From: Moniliophthora roreri
Taxonomy: Eukaryota; Basidiomycota; Agaricomycetes; Agaricales; Marasmiaceae
Direction: 5' to 3'
DNA length: 64,000 nt
Assembly (NCBI GenBank): GCA_001466705.2
Contig: LATX02000222.1
Coordinates: 1-64,000, forward strand
Shown here: piece after piece, positions 10,603 through 23,100 of the stretch
How positions within the stretch are numbered: the stretch's first letter is position 1
Layout of the letters: every line of letters starts with the position of its first letter
Notes under the pieces: generated by a model
What the model was told of the DNA's origin: nothing
The model's input: the letters and a program-made list of their open reading frames with translations, nothing else
The model's database searches: none
Translations under genes and position numbers: made by a program

Positions 10603-11742
10603 ATGTCTTCCCCATTCCAGATCGCAATCCCAGACTCTTCTCTCGATCTCTTGAAAAAGAAACTCGAGCTTTCACGTCTTCCAGACGAGATCAATGAAGC
10701 AGGATGGGACTATGGTGCACCTCTCTCCGACATCCGTCGACTCGTAGCTCGATGGAAAGACGATTACAATTGGCGCAAACATGAGAAAGCTTTGAACGAG
10801 GAGATGCCTCAGTTTACGATGGATATTGCTGTCGAAGGGCACGGAGTGTTGAACATCCACTATGTGCACAAGGAAAGTAAAGTCAAGGGTGTGATTCCCT
10901 TGTTATTTGTTCNCGTTTTCACCGGTACCTCGCCCTCGATCCCTCATCACTGAAACCAATAACCCAGATCACCCAAGTAATGGCAGCTCAATACGGAGGA
11001 AATCATGTCAAAGCCTGGCACATAAACATGCCGTGCGTAGCGCCTCTTTTTATTCGACACTCTTTCCTAAACCTAACTGCAGAATGGCTACTCCACCCCT
11101 GATCCATCGAAATATGATGCAGAAGACCTCAGAGTGCTCGAACAAACTAAATGGTTCCATGAAAAAAGCAACGGTTTCCTACAAGAACAATCTACACAAC
11201 CCCAAACGATTGGGTACAGTCTAGCCGATTCGCCTGTCGGACTCTTGGCTTGGATCTACGAAAAGCTGGTAACTTGGACAGATGAGTATCCTTGGGAGGA
11301 TGACGAAGGTGGGTTATTTTTTCGGTTTCTTTTCGGTGGGGCTGGCTAACGTCTGTATGTGTAGTCTTAACATGGATATCCCTCATTTAGTTCTCCCGCT
11401 CCGGACCGACAGCATCAGTTCGAACAAACTATGAAGTAGCTCAAACAGGTGGATGGACTGTCTTACCGATTCCGTCGATCCCTCTTGGGTATTCGTTCTT
11501 CCCAAAGGAGGGTGGGCAAGGGCCGAAATCGTATGTCCTCAAACCCTAAATTCTGGGCCATGGTTGACGTGACTAACAGGTGGTATACCGATCCAAATAT
11601 TGTCTTCCAATCTCGCCATGAACACGGAGGTCACTTTGCCGCGCACGAGAAGCCCGCAGAACTCGTTGGAGACCTCAGGAAAATGTTTGGCAAGGGTGGT
11701 CCGGCGTATGGAGTTGTACCTGGGAAAGACGGATACGCATAG
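10603..11742 (+). pseudogene. Epoxide hydrolase copy 1, catalytic exon missing
   Basis: The N-terminal EHN-type domain is well preserved from [20 protein letters not shown] to IPLLFV. The sequence then breaks at 10913, where the base is N, and resumes in the exon that ends HIN(M)P. The segment that should carry HGWPG, the second beta strands and the nucleophile motif GGDWG is absent. An 8-nt deletion near 11,095 shifts the frame relative to copy 2, and a TGG-to-TAG change near 11,385 adds a stop. The C-terminal part with [12 protein letters not shown] and GKDGYA is intact in sequence. Because the ambiguous base sits exactly at the break, part of the loss may be an assembly collapse, but the frameshift and the stop are independent lesions. 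Confidence 0.88.
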
Positions 11743-11823
11743 GCAATGTAAAATAACACGTACGAGCGAATTGCATTGCTAGTTACACGTTTTATCCCAC
11801 GATGGAACACGACGACAGGGTTC

Positions 11824-12060
11824 ATGACCAAACGACTTGCACCAGACTCACCGCAATATTCTCCTCCGTTAGCTCAACAAAGACATGTGAGGGAGTGCGG
11901 CCTCGGAGGTGTCAATTTGACGCCAGTGAGTGGCATTCAGTTACTAACAATAGAACGTTGCTGAGAAATTCGGTTTTACAGCCTCACTCCGTCAATCCTA
12001 GCGTTGGAACGTGGGATCATGGTCCAATTTATGTGCGAAGAGCCTATTTTTTGTCCTTGT
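11824..12060 (+). pseudogene. First exons of a coiled-coil gene (type C), truncated
   Basis: Starts MTKRLAPDSPQYSPPLAQQR, matching the start of the intact gene at 29162. After an intron-like gap it continues with SVNPSVGTWDHGPIYVR, which resembles the same region of gene C (SMNSGTGVWNHGPIHVR). Homology with the 24.8-25.1 kb copy fades by about 12,180 and no coiled-coil exon follows, so this is a 5' fragment carried along by duplication. Confidence 0.65.
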
Positions 12061-12179
12061 CCTAGTAGCTGAAATTTGGGTTTTGATCCATATGCTCTAG
12101 CTTTAAACGTCTGCTCCTCCTTCTCCACCCCATTCTCCTTGCCAAATCTCCTGCTAGGAAATGACCTGGTTTTCCCTTA

Positions 12180-15100
12180 GTGCTTCCTCATCCCACAGGC
12201 TCACAAAATTATGACCTATGATAGCAATGACTTCCAGTATCAGGACGATAAATGCGATACCATTGAACATAATGATCAAAACGGACTATGAAACGATAGG
12301 TAAAAACACCGGCCTGAAGAGACTTGATGATCTGAGCTTGCAACATGTAAGGCTGCAGAACAAGCGATGAGTAGTAAACAAGATTTGAGCGTGAGGTTAG
12401 ATTGAACTGGTTCTTCGCGCACCTGTGTCCCGTCATCAAGTTCATTTCCGGAGTCAGATTCTGCGAAGCGCGAACAAAGGCCGGAAAGTGGACCCAATAA
12501 GCTTTCGAGCATGAAGGTAATTGTAGAAGCTAGGGAGTATACTGATCAATATGTATGGTTGACGAGCAAAGAACTTGATATATCATGTTTGTATATTGCG
12601 CAAAAAAAAGGCGCCTCGTGGCGATGAGTTGTCTTCCGTATCTGATATCCGAGCCAACGTCCAGGGCCATTCAAATCACTCACCTTTAGGCCATCCCAAC
12701 ACTACACCGTAATATACAGGGATGACATTCAATGACATAGCATACGTGTTAGTAGCTCCCCAAAAGCGCCCTAGTGAAACTACTGATGCCTTGATCCCCG
12801 TAAAAGCGAGAAGATACCATGCCCAGCAGCGATGATCAAGGTATTAGGGATAAAGTACGGGCAGTGTCTTCTTCCTTCAACGTTCACTCTCTGAAGTAGC
12901 TCAAATGAGTAAACAAAAACATGCCTTGAGACGAGAGTAACAACAAACCTCACTCATGCTTTAGTACAAAGCCTACATAATGCGTCTTCACTGTTCGTTG
13001 AGACGCGACAAGACGCACAGTCGAACGGATCGATTTCGGCATGAAATGGATGACCGCCGTCAAAGGACCGATATCAGTAACAGAGATAAAGAGACTTAGA
13101 GTGTAGATATGATACACACACCTTTTATTGACACCCGGGTCAAACATTCAATGTGACGCTACCCACACTCCAGCTCTACAGTGTCTGAAGTATCAATGAT
13201 GACCTGGATGTGGAGCTTCCCAATGGAACCATTGATATGTCTCCCCTGACCGACATCATATAGTATAATCGACTGTCTGAACGCGATGATCAAAGTATTG
13301 GTACTCGATTTAGGCCGAGGTCCGTCCTGTAATTGGGCTTCAACATGACGTGACGAAGAGGATTGCCGAAAGCGAGCCAGACATTCCCGGCGGCCCGTAA
13401 ACCATCTCCACCACAGTACACAGAAGCAATGGAAGGGATTGTTTCTGGATACCTGCTAACGAAGGATATGAGTCAATAAAATGTGGAAACCTGGAGGAAG
13501 TACATTACACCTTTGCACCCATAGCATTGCCCCCAGTACGCCTGAGAAGCGTGCTGCAACCACAGGCGAGTATCTGAGCATGAACTGTCCAGAATCCCCT
13601 AAACCAGTCACGACGACTTTGCCGAACGAGATGTACTCGTTAGCGGCGGTGATCAAGGTAGCGATGGCGAAAGTGATGATCATTTCTACTGCCTCCAGTG
13701 TTCCAACACCTCCCTTACCTGTGAGGGAAGAAAATGAACAATGAGATGGCTGGATTGAGCGAAGCATACCTCGGGACAAACTGCAACTCGCTAATTTTCT
13801 CGCACTCTTCTATGCCAGCTTATCATCAAGCTCGTTGCTTGTCATGCATGTAGCCTGTACCCACATCGTCGACAGCCTTGTGGATGATAGTACCTTTCAT
13901 AGGCCAGTGCAAGTGATGATAGTTGGGGAAAAGAGTTGACGTCGTGGCATGGTGATTGTTGCGTAAGTTTGTTACTGTTTCCCAGATATCCGTGGGTGTG
14001 AGTGTGAGTGCAGGGACGCATATCCCTCCATGGCCCAAGTTCAGGGAACAGAGCTTTGTAGAGAAAGCAGGATAGGTACTAATATCTACAACGAAAGATG
14101 GGAGATAGAATAATGTTATGTTATGGGAGAGCAACGTACCGTTAACAAGCTATACAGATTGGAGAAGACTTAACTAGCATCCATGGAACCGCCATGAATC
14201 CCGTTTGGATAGCTACAAGACGGTAGCATATGGCGGCGGTAGGCGATCCAGTGTGCATGAAGTGAAAGGGCCTTGTACTTTTGCTGTTGAGATATATAAT
14301 GCGAAGATTGAACACTTTAGTTTTCTATAGAACATGACAGGATTAGCATTTGGATGGAGTCATCTTCGCTGTAGATATCATACGTGTTACGGTTATTCAA
14401 CGTCCACTCGACCGACCGGACCGGCCAATCCATTCGTTAAGGCTGATTCGGAATATTCTGTCATGAGGTCGCAAATGACGGTGAGAGCAGGAAGCAAGCG
14501 CGTGGGTGGATGACTAAGCGCAATTCTGGTTCATGGACCTCCCTCATGATTGTCCCTGTTTTGGGATTTCCTAATCTGAACCTGGTTGATCATCAAGTCT
14601 CCCCTTCGCCAATTGTCATATTGTCGTTCTTTGTTTATTCGAGCCATCGCTCCTTAACTCAGTTACGAAGATGACGATGAACACAGGCTAGTACCAACGG
14701 AGGGCCATCTTTCTATTTAATACCACCTTGACAAGTCTATTTCCTCCAATTAGCCTTCGAAGCGCTATGGGCGACTCCTCACCCTCCGTTCTTCCGCTTC
14801 GCCATGCGGACCATTTTCCCACAGATCTTCCTCAAAAAGGACTAATGAGTCCCATGTTGGAGCGCCAATTCAGTCTTGCTGCAGACACTCTAAAAGGAAA
14901 CTGTTTGTAGCCGTCTGGTATATATGATGACCCTGTTGCTACTTAAAGGTTGCTATCTTACCTAGTACCCCCGGTACTGAACGGCAAATGAATAAGGTGG
15001 CTTGATAATTATGCTTCACGAAACAGCTAGAGTCTACGGAATGTTAATAGTCGAACAGAAGTCACTATTAATGACTGCTCACAAGCCTTGTGTTGTTCCT

Positions 15101-15300
15101 CCGAGCTGACTCACTTGACCCGAAGCAGAGCAAGTTGCCAACATGGACACCCATGATCAAGGCTATACATTCGATAATTCGTAAACCCCACTGCCGGTTG
15201 CAATGTATCTTTGGATCAGTGATGTACCAAACTTTGTACAACGCAGCTAAATGCAGAAGCTTGCATTGCAGTCCAACTTAAGTACCCAACGTTTCTTTCT
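12180..15300. other. No assignable intact gene; possible membrane-protein remnants
   Basis: The most gene-like piece is on the minus strand at 13456-13779: a hydrophobic run EMIITFAIATLITAANEYI followed by a second one near VVAARFSGVLGAMLWVQR. It faintly resembles the last two helices of the seven-helix family found at 44-62 kb, but I cannot extend it. A minus frame at 13826-14134 and a plus frame at 14728-14910 have no recognisable features. 14,140-14,720 and 14,910-15,300 show nothing. Confidence 0.3.
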
Positions 15301-15314
15301 CACTCTCGCAGTTC

Positions 15315-16433
15315 ATGTTGATGAAAACACAATTCATGTGAGTGGATTACAACAACTTTGTTAGCCACATTGGCGGACTTAATCGGTGAAAACTAGTTTA
15401 GTGCTTGCTGCGCCTCTGATATTCGTCAAATCATTGAAGATCGACGATGTCAACCCCAGGATAATGCCACTAGTCAACGCTACGGTTACCATTTTTTGGA
15501 CTCGTGAAGCAAGCGATCCGAGTATAATTTCACTTGTATTGTCCCCTGATAATATGATTGGCATCACCGTCGCAGGATCCACCCCGATACTGGAAGAGGA
15601 GAGTTCTTCGCCGATGAATTTCACCTTTGATGGAACCCTTGAGCCGAAGTATGTTCTCAGAGTATAAAGAGGACCCGTGCTTACGATACCACCGCCAGAC
15701 AATACATCCTCTATGCTATGGATGCCAGTGGGTGAGTATCTGGGTGCATTAACTTGCTTTGGTAACTAATCATCTTTTTTTCTACTAGAGGGAGAAACCC
15801 AGACCCCATTTCAGATCCTGTTGCGATTGCCGTGGTTTCCGAAGTCCCTAGTACAAGTCGGAGCGAGAAGTATGTAGTATAATCCCTCATAAAACGCCCT
15901 TGACGCATGTGTTCTAGTAAAGCTCCGTAACGTCATCAGAAAGTATACCCTCAACAAAAACAACCGAACCTCCTCCTACAACCTCAACCGGTCCGTCTAC
16001 CCCGAATGCTACCCCAGCTGTTCAGACCGGATCGGCTCCATCAGCGAGTGTCATTGCTGGTGCGGTGGTGGGTTCAATAGTATTGCTCGTACTCGGTATT
16101 ACTACCTTTGTCTGTTATCGCCGAAGGAGAAGGGGCAACCAGCAGCACAGTGCTGATCCCATGGCTCTAGCAGACCTTGCCATTTCCCCCTACATAGATC
16201 CGCCAGATCTAGCAAGCAAGAGGCAGCGAAAAGATCATCACACGGAGACTCCGGTACCTGCAACCCGGGAGAGCATCATAGTCGAAGCGACGCTTAACGA
16301 ACGGGATCGACAAAGAGAACCACGAATCGTCTTCCACGACGACAGTGGTTGGCGGCCCCTTGGAAGAACTTCATTGTACTCGGACGAAGAGGTTATCATT
16401 GACATGCCGCCTCGGTATGACGCCGCCTTGTGA
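15315..16433 (+). CDS. Single-pass membrane protein with signal peptide and cytoplasmic tail
   Basis: Five exons join in frame: 15315-15337, 15397-15648, 15699-15731, 15789-15869 and 15944-16433, giving 292 residues. The first intron splits the signal peptide MLMKTQFILVLAAPLIFVKS. The ectodomain (about residues 25-110) starts LKIDDVNP and has the alternating hydrophobic pattern VTIFWT...ISLVLS of a beta-sandwich module, as in a widespread unnamed agaricomycete surface family. A Ser/Thr/Pro-rich stalk follows (TTEPPPTTSTGPSTPNATP), then one helix VIAGAVVGSIVLLVLGITTF and a YRRRRR stop-transfer. The roughly 100-residue tail is polar and ends DMPPRYDAAL, a PPxY-like motif. Wall or surface sensing is typical of this architecture but is inference. 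No paralogue is in the window. Confidence 0.8.
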
Positions 16434-16439
16434 TGGGTC

Positions 16440-19400
16440 TAATTGTAAGAGTTTATCTCAGTTCACTTTTTCAGCAGTCTCTTACTCACCCAGTAGATGA
16501 CATACATCGTATCGAATATTTTGATGCTGTTCCAACACACGGCTCGTTGAATTTGATCTGGCAGACTGCAAAGGATCAGCAATATGATACCATCGTGTGA
16601 ATTGAACTTACGTCTGGCTTCTCTGCGGCGAACAAGAACTATTTCTATTGGTCGTTAAATACTTCTGATATGTGCCGGGACCTAGAAGTGCAGCTAGCAT
16701 CAGGAACGTACGGGAAACTTAGAGACAAACCTGCATCAATCCCGACTCGGAGGTGCTCTGAGCCGGCGTCAATTTGGCATTTATGAGGGCAGACTGGTCA
16801 GATTGGACGGAAGCGTGATGGCGAAAGGAGTGGCGTACGTTAAGCATACCATGCTCAGGGAAGATGCAATGTTGTTACGACAACAGTCAGCTAGACCTCT
16901 ATTATCAATATTGCATCAGTAAGGACTCGACAAGTTGACTTGCCTAACTTGATCGTTACAGTAATCTGACGGCATTGTCACAGTCAGAGTTCCGACTCAG
17001 ACTGGAAAGGTTTTCAGCAACATGTTCGTAAGTTTTGCCTGAAAAGTAGAAGAGGTCAAAGGCGGAGAGCGACAAAAAAGAAGAGCGAACGTACATGATG
17101 TCTCCCCCAACTCAGTTTATGTACCAGTCTGATCCACTATCGACACGTCTCGTTCTGTTTTCCTGAGCGTGAGTTGGCACAAAAGGACGTAAGGCGGAAG
17201 GGGTATTGAATTGTTATGTAACTTTCAACATTGTATTTTTTCTATTCGGGATCACTATCAAAGTTGAATGGAGGAGGCGCCGAAGCGCCTCGCATCCTAA
17301 GTGTTCAGTGCTGAAAGTACCGGCTGAAGCTCTCAACATGAAGGGGTATGGGGCGTAATAGGGATTATTCGAGGTACATCTAAAGCAAACATTGGGAACC
17401 ATATCATGAATGATAATAGATGACATACCTTTACCCCACCTTCATTTCCAACTTCACTAAAGCTTGTACTCTCATACACTTAATCGAGGTCATACTGCCC
17501 ATGGCCCATCGCACGAAAACATCCCTGTTGACAGGACCGCGGCTGAGCGTAGTCGGAAAGCAAGGTGGGCCCCGTGATGTGACGATGGCGGTGCAGTATA
17601 TGATTGCCGCAGTGCCAGAATCTGTTCGCAACTTTTATTAGCGTTGTAAATCCTAGAAGTTACATAGAGACTCGTTTCCTCCCACAAGCCATCTTCAAAC
17701 CCATTTTCTGCCGCAAAGAGTGTGCAAGAAACAACGTCGATGGAATCAGTGCAACCCAGGGCGAGCCCATGGTGCCTTACTGGTGACTCCAGTTATGATA
17801 GACAAGGGCAAGTAGGAGGAGGGTCGAATAACGATTTGACGAAAAAAGCTTCTAGTATATGGCGCCGTCTCCTGTTTTGACGCTCGTAAGTATGTGAGGT
17901 TGTGCTGGCGAGAAGAGGTGAGATTTCGCTGCTAGCGTTTCTTATCGCCGGACCTGGTAGCGGGAAACGGGGTTGACCATCATGAACGTCAACATGAAAA
18001 GTTAGACTTACAAATCGACAACAAAAAGTACTAGTACCCGTTCCATGTGGCCCCTTCATCCTCACCGAAACCTTCGCATACGTCCACGCTTGACGTCGGA
18101 CAAAGTTCATTCAGGTCTTTCCAAGGGAAGCAACTGGTCGGGTTATAACGTCGGGTAAAGAATGCGGCAATTGGTTTCAAGTACCTACGGGCGAAAGATA
18201 TGAGCCACTGGGAACAGGAACCTGAGGCAAGTATACCGCACCTTGAACGACCCATAGTCCAATTTTCAGTATTGCAGATGTTCTCGACGTGATGGTATCA
18301 TAATCACAGAGACAGCCTGCAAACGGAGGCAATACATCCCACACATAAAATTCTCAACTATCCCTAGTAGTGGACGCATGACTCGATTCTGCTCTCAGTA
18401 CTGCAATCTTGTTGGCCGCGCGGTCCTCCGGAACTGCGTTCGCGATAGACCGGTGACGAAATGAAAAGCATGGTGGTGTTTCTGGACTTTGGCCTTCTGT
18501 TTCCTCTTCTCTAGCGAACGCGATGAGTGACTGAGATAGCTGGAACGATTATGTATAGCTTACTGCATGTTAACTGCCCACAACCCAAACAATTCCTCCT
18601 CAGATTATCAGGTTCGTTCGCTCCCCCATCAGCCGAGCTTCGTACTACCCATAGTCTATTGTACGGTAGCACCTCTGTTAGGAGGATCGCGGGCTGAGTA
18701 ATCAGAGGGTGACATGATGATAACGATGTATTTGTTGATTACCACACGTTGTGGAAGGTGTTCGAGATAGTATAGCCTTTCGCAGCCCTTAGTTGTAAGC
18801 GAGCGGATTGTATCGGAAGATGCAGGGTAGGTATCTGTTTGGGAAGATATGAAAGGGATAAAAACTTGCAATTTGGGGCAAGCAACATACCGTTACCACC
18901 GAAGCCGACAGATAGACGAGAACGGAGAGTGGCTAGGGCGCCTTCCCAAAAGTGTAGCGTCCACCGAACCCTTGCGCTAGTGAATGTGAATTCCGTTTAA
19001 TCGCTGAAAGCTGCCGTTCTAGGACTGGTAGGGGCTGTTCGGCGGCGATGTGGTTCTTTGATTTCTCTTCGCAGACGAGTTCCTACATTTGCGGGTTGAG
19101 GCATGAGGTGTTCTCTACAAGTTCTCGACTGAGCATCTGGATGAAATCTTCAGCCATCGTAAGCGCACCATGCGTGTTTGAAGAAATCTTGTCTATTATA
19201 AGGCAAGAAACAGAGTACAGAGAATTCCATGGAGGTATGACCGGTCATAGATGGTGGTGAAAAGGAAAAAGCGAGAAAAACGACGCGTTCACCGTGGAAG
19301 ACGATGACCAAGCATGGTTCTCTGGTCCATGGACCTTCCTCGTTCCGATTTTGGAGCATTTCATTTCTGGCTGCAACCGTCATGTTCATTGCTCTCCAGC

Positions 19401-20365
19401 TGCTATTCTGTCAGTGTCTCGCCTTACTTTCAACCCGGACTTATGGCCATCGCCATTACTCACCAATGTAGGCTCCTTATGACCTGTTTTCTCTTAGCCC
19501 TGGCATATTCGCCTGGAAAAACCTGATTCAAGCCCATCGTGCCGAGCCTGCAAATCCTCTCCACTCGTCTATTTGTCGATCTCGCTTAGAGGTTTTATTA
19601 CGCATCTCACGGGAATGACTGACCTCGCGAGAAAGCTGAAACCTTCGAATACGACAGAAGGATGTCTCTACGAGACCCTGTTGGATGGAGACTCGGATGA
19701 ACAGCCCGCAAGTTCAAGTGTTACTTGCGCTGCAACTTGACTCATCCTCATGTAGATCATTATGTCGATCTTGCACGAGTTATGCTGTCAGAGATCAGTT
19801 CATCATACAGCATACGAACATTTCTGCGGTGCTTCCTACGAGTTGGAAGGCATCTTCTGACTCCGAACCAATACCGCGGTTCTTAAAAATGCATATTATA
19901 GTGATTATAATCCCGAAGTTCATACGTCACCTCGTGGTTGCACCTCGACAGTCTGATTCTCTCCATTTGATAGCAATCTGTTTTCTGATTTTCGACTCAC
20001 AAACTTTTATCGTTCCTTCGAGGATATGTGATACGCTCAGAAACGGGGACGGGGAAACAACGCTAGGTATTGCTCCACCATGTCGTTTTCATCCGTTTCT
20101 CCGCTCCGAATAGTTGATTGGCATGCCTGAAGCCGATAATCCCCGGCGGAAGTTCACCTCACGGCGTTCGTTGTCCGCCGCCTTCTGTCTCCCATACGAC
20201 GCTCGATTCTGGATCTAGACCCTCAATTCACTTTCATCTGGCGCCTTTATGCCTCTTGATAACAACAGGGTTTGTCAACGAGCTACAACAGCAAGTCGAC
20301 ATAAATCAATTCAACCGTGACACGTTGACCGGCAAACGCTCCGGCAGCTAAAATGTCTTGCTTAC
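16440..20365. other. 3.9 kb without an assignable gene
   Basis: Only short, conflicting frames on both strands. Candidates looked at and not supported include minus frames at 17214-17426, 17793-18255 and 18656-18871, and plus frames at 19048-19526 and 19685-20113. None has a domain, a consistent exon chain or a counterpart elsewhere in the window. Scattered GT...AG pairs suggest decayed genes rather than gene-free spacer. Confidence 0.35.
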
Positions 20366-20370
20366 CTAGA

Positions 20371-20740
20371 TCATCCCAATCAGCCAATGTGCGGAGTAAA
20401 AGTCGCTCGAAACGTGGTCAGGACGATAAAAATGAGGGTAACTCGTGCCATAATATACCAGGAGGGAAGTAAAAAAAACAAACAATCAGCTTGTTCAGCC
20501 GCTCTGGATTGAAGTCATCGACTCTGTGCACAAAACCAATCGCTATGGGCGCAGCGGTAAGTGCTACTATACCTATGCGCCAAAACGGTAACGGCTATGG
20601 TAAAGTTATGCAGCAGCAGCTCTAGCTGTAGAGTATGTAGTTCGCGCCCTGAGGCCGCGGTATCAAGAGTTGAGATTTTGATGGCGAGGGAACAAGCGCC
20701 GAGCGTGGGAAATCCTGTTAAGCACGGTGACATTATCATC
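20371..20740 (-). pseudogene. Remnant of a membrane-protein gene (C-terminal part)
   Basis: The minus-strand reading ends ARVTLIFIVLTTFRATFTPHIG and stop. This aligns with the end of proteins A (SRLTLISLALMAL...FVPHIG) and B (ARLATILVALTTLRAL...FIPHLG), with about ten residues deleted before PHIG. Upstream the frame is broken. It is the duplicate of the remnant at 7850-8110, each lying at the 5' edge of its segmental duplication. Confidence 0.7.
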
Positions 20741-21340
20741 TACTTTTCTTTTTTTCACCGTGACTCAGCGTGACTCCCGGACTCTTCCCAGTATCGAGGC
20801 AGCCACTCAAGTTTTGGGAAATAGGGAATGGTGTGAGTTCAACATTGATGTTTATTTCACCGTTCCTCGATGCTGCGGGTAAAACAGACTGAGACACGGT
20901 ATGTGCCTCTTTTCAATTTGCTATCTCGGCTGACGATGATCTCGACAATAGTTGCCAATTGACAGTCTCTTTCACCCAGCGACAGCAAGTAGAGCTGGCA
21001 GAGGCAGGCAGGCCAACATTCCAGTTGTCACGATCGAGGTCTCAGGCCACACAAAAATTGGCTCTTGGTCAAAAACCACAACCTCGGAATGAAACGTGCC
21101 GCGATAAGCCCGCCTGAATCACCCGTACATCCAGCGCAACGTCAGCATATCCATATAGGTGTCCAGCCTAGCTCCTCGTCGCTTCTAAGCTGACACGGTC
21201 GTCAAGTGGTCGGTGTCTTACCCCACCGTACGCCCTTTCTCTAATATCCAATATAATGCCTGTCTGATCTCCCGAGATTCCAGGAAGAAGATGATCCGAG
21301 TACTGCAACTTCCTCAACCCAATTATCGCTGAAAAGCCTA
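20740..21340. repeat. Non-coding part of the segmental duplication
   Basis: Corresponds to 8400-8790: shared words include CTGACGATGATCTCGACAA / CTAACGATGGCCTCGACGA and GGTCTCAGGCCACACAAAAAT / AGTCTCAGGTCACACAAAGAT. No coding sequence is supported in either copy. Confidence 0.6.
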
Positions 21341-22471
21341 CAATTCGTATACCCTATCCGCATCATCCATCTCAGTACCCACAACTACCCAGGTCCATAC
21401 CTCACCAGTCCCTACTACATACCACCCTGGCACCACCGTCCTTCCTCTGCACCTCCACACAAACTACTCCATCCATATCGAAGTCAAGCACATGTTTTTC
21501 GCAGCCATCCATAAAAATGGGGTACACGTTCTTCATTGTGCTCAACATTCCTCGGGAGACTGGGGTAAGGGAGTCTCTCAAACCGCGTGGATCATGGTAA
21601 TTGATATGTTGGATCAGCAAAGGCCTTCCGCGTTGGAGAGGGCCGGGTGGTCTGGCTATCGCGATGCCGAAGACGATGCTGCTGGTTCTGGATGTCAAGC
21701 TAACTACGTACACGGAAATGTAGACTACGCGCTGGAAGCTCATGCCAAACACTGCCAGACAGGCCTGGAACCTCCGCTCCGTGCCCCGGTCCCCCTACTA
21801 CAGCGTCGGGCTGGGCATCTCGGGTGGATGATAGTCAGCCGCTCGAGGTTGAAGCCAGTAACGCTAGTGGTGACGCACCGATACTAGTCGACAAGGAGGT
21901 GGAAGGCCAAGTCTGCTGCAATTTCGCCGAATGGTATTTGCTTCCCCGTTGAACACGTTACGGAGTACGCAGGCTCAAGAGAGACGAGGTTGACCGGAAG
22001 CTGGCGGAATTTGGAACAGCAAGCTCGGGATGCTTTAGACAGCGTGAACGTAGAGCTCAGTGGTGCCAAGGACGAGCTAGAGAGGATAGCAGAGGAGAAG
22101 AAAGGGCTTGAGACGCTGAAGAAGGAAAAGACAGAAGTCGAGATCGAGGTTGGCGAATTGAGGGATCGGCTGAGCGATATAGGGCGGATACTGCCCAGAC
22201 GCGCATGTAGAGCGAGTAGAGGATGTGGAAGGAGGTGAAGAGTGGGAAGGAAAAGGTGGATAGCGAGCTTTGGCAGGTCAAGGAGGTGCTCGAGTAGGCG
22301 ACGAAGGAACAAGTGCAAGCCGACCTGAAAAGCGCGTAAAGGTTAAGGGAGAAGAAGGACGAAGAAAATACGAAGCTGGAGGTCAAGATTGCGGGCATGC
22401 AGAGCATGCTTCAAATCTTCAGCACTCTGCAAGACCAAATGAAGGCGCTGCTTCAAGGGAACGCGAAGTAG
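21340..22471 (+). pseudogene. Coiled-coil gene copy B (decayed, carries a solo LTR)
   Basis: Homologous along its length to copy A at 8790-9897. Pieces include LEQQARDALDSVNVELSGAK at about 22,010, GELRDRLSDI, and the terminal KALLQGNAK before TAG at 22469-22471. Several frameshifts and in-frame stops break the coiled coil, and a 169-bp solo LTR is inserted at 21634-21802 between the conserved N-terminal block and the coiled coil. It precedes the intact hydrolase at 23101 by about 630 bp in the same direction. Confidence 0.8.
21634..21802 (-). mobile_element. Solo LTR (169 bp) inside coiled-coil pseudogene B
   Basis: On the plus strand it reads TGGAGAGGG...CTACTACA, flanked by GCGT at 21630-21633 and 21803-21806. 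The undisrupted counterpart in copy A (around 9160, GAGTGTCGGGCTGGG) has no insert, so the boundary is confirmed by an empty site. It is somewhat more diverged than the other copies, for example GGATGTCAAGC in place of GATGATGGC. Confidence 0.88.
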
Positions 22472-23100
22472 GAGGCTTGAGAATTGTGAGGTTCGTCGTT
22501 CTGTCATCGTTGTCTTGGCCTCCGACGGCTGACTTTTCACCCATCAGACTGTTGACGTGGGATGCGAACCCGGATACAGTGGATCTGGGAGAGAGCCTAT
22601 TATGGTTTCCATCGGGAAATGTCAAGTGTGGGGTACTGCTACGGCTTCGCTAGTCCACGCGATGCTAGCATCTCTTAGCGGGTCGTTCGGCAATCGCAAC
22701 CGGCAGAGACGTTCTGTACAACATCTACAATCGGCAGTGTACGTATAGCCCTATATTTTACCCGTCTAGCCTTATTCTGTGTACTTTATAGAATAACGAG
22801 GACTATGACTTACTCAGACGAAGCTTCTCGAAGATTCCGGTGCTTTATGGTGCGCTTAGATTCGTCAGCAACCATCACCAATTCGTCAGCGTTCAATCAT
22901 GCCTGCTTCCAAACTCCACGGCGAAGAACGAAGGAAGCCAACACATAGGATTCGCAAAATCCCATCTGTTTAATCTAATTGGACCGGCATTTTTGAGCTT
23001 GTTACTAAGCTATTATGACGCCTTCTTCCGGTTTCCGATCGCAATATCTCTATCCTTTATCAACCCTCGTCGCCTCCGAGTCTGTTACCCATAACCACCC

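Noticed and set aside
19685..20113. 142-codon ORF on the plus strand
   Set aside because: Composition and lack of any motif, intron or paralogue suggest chance openness.
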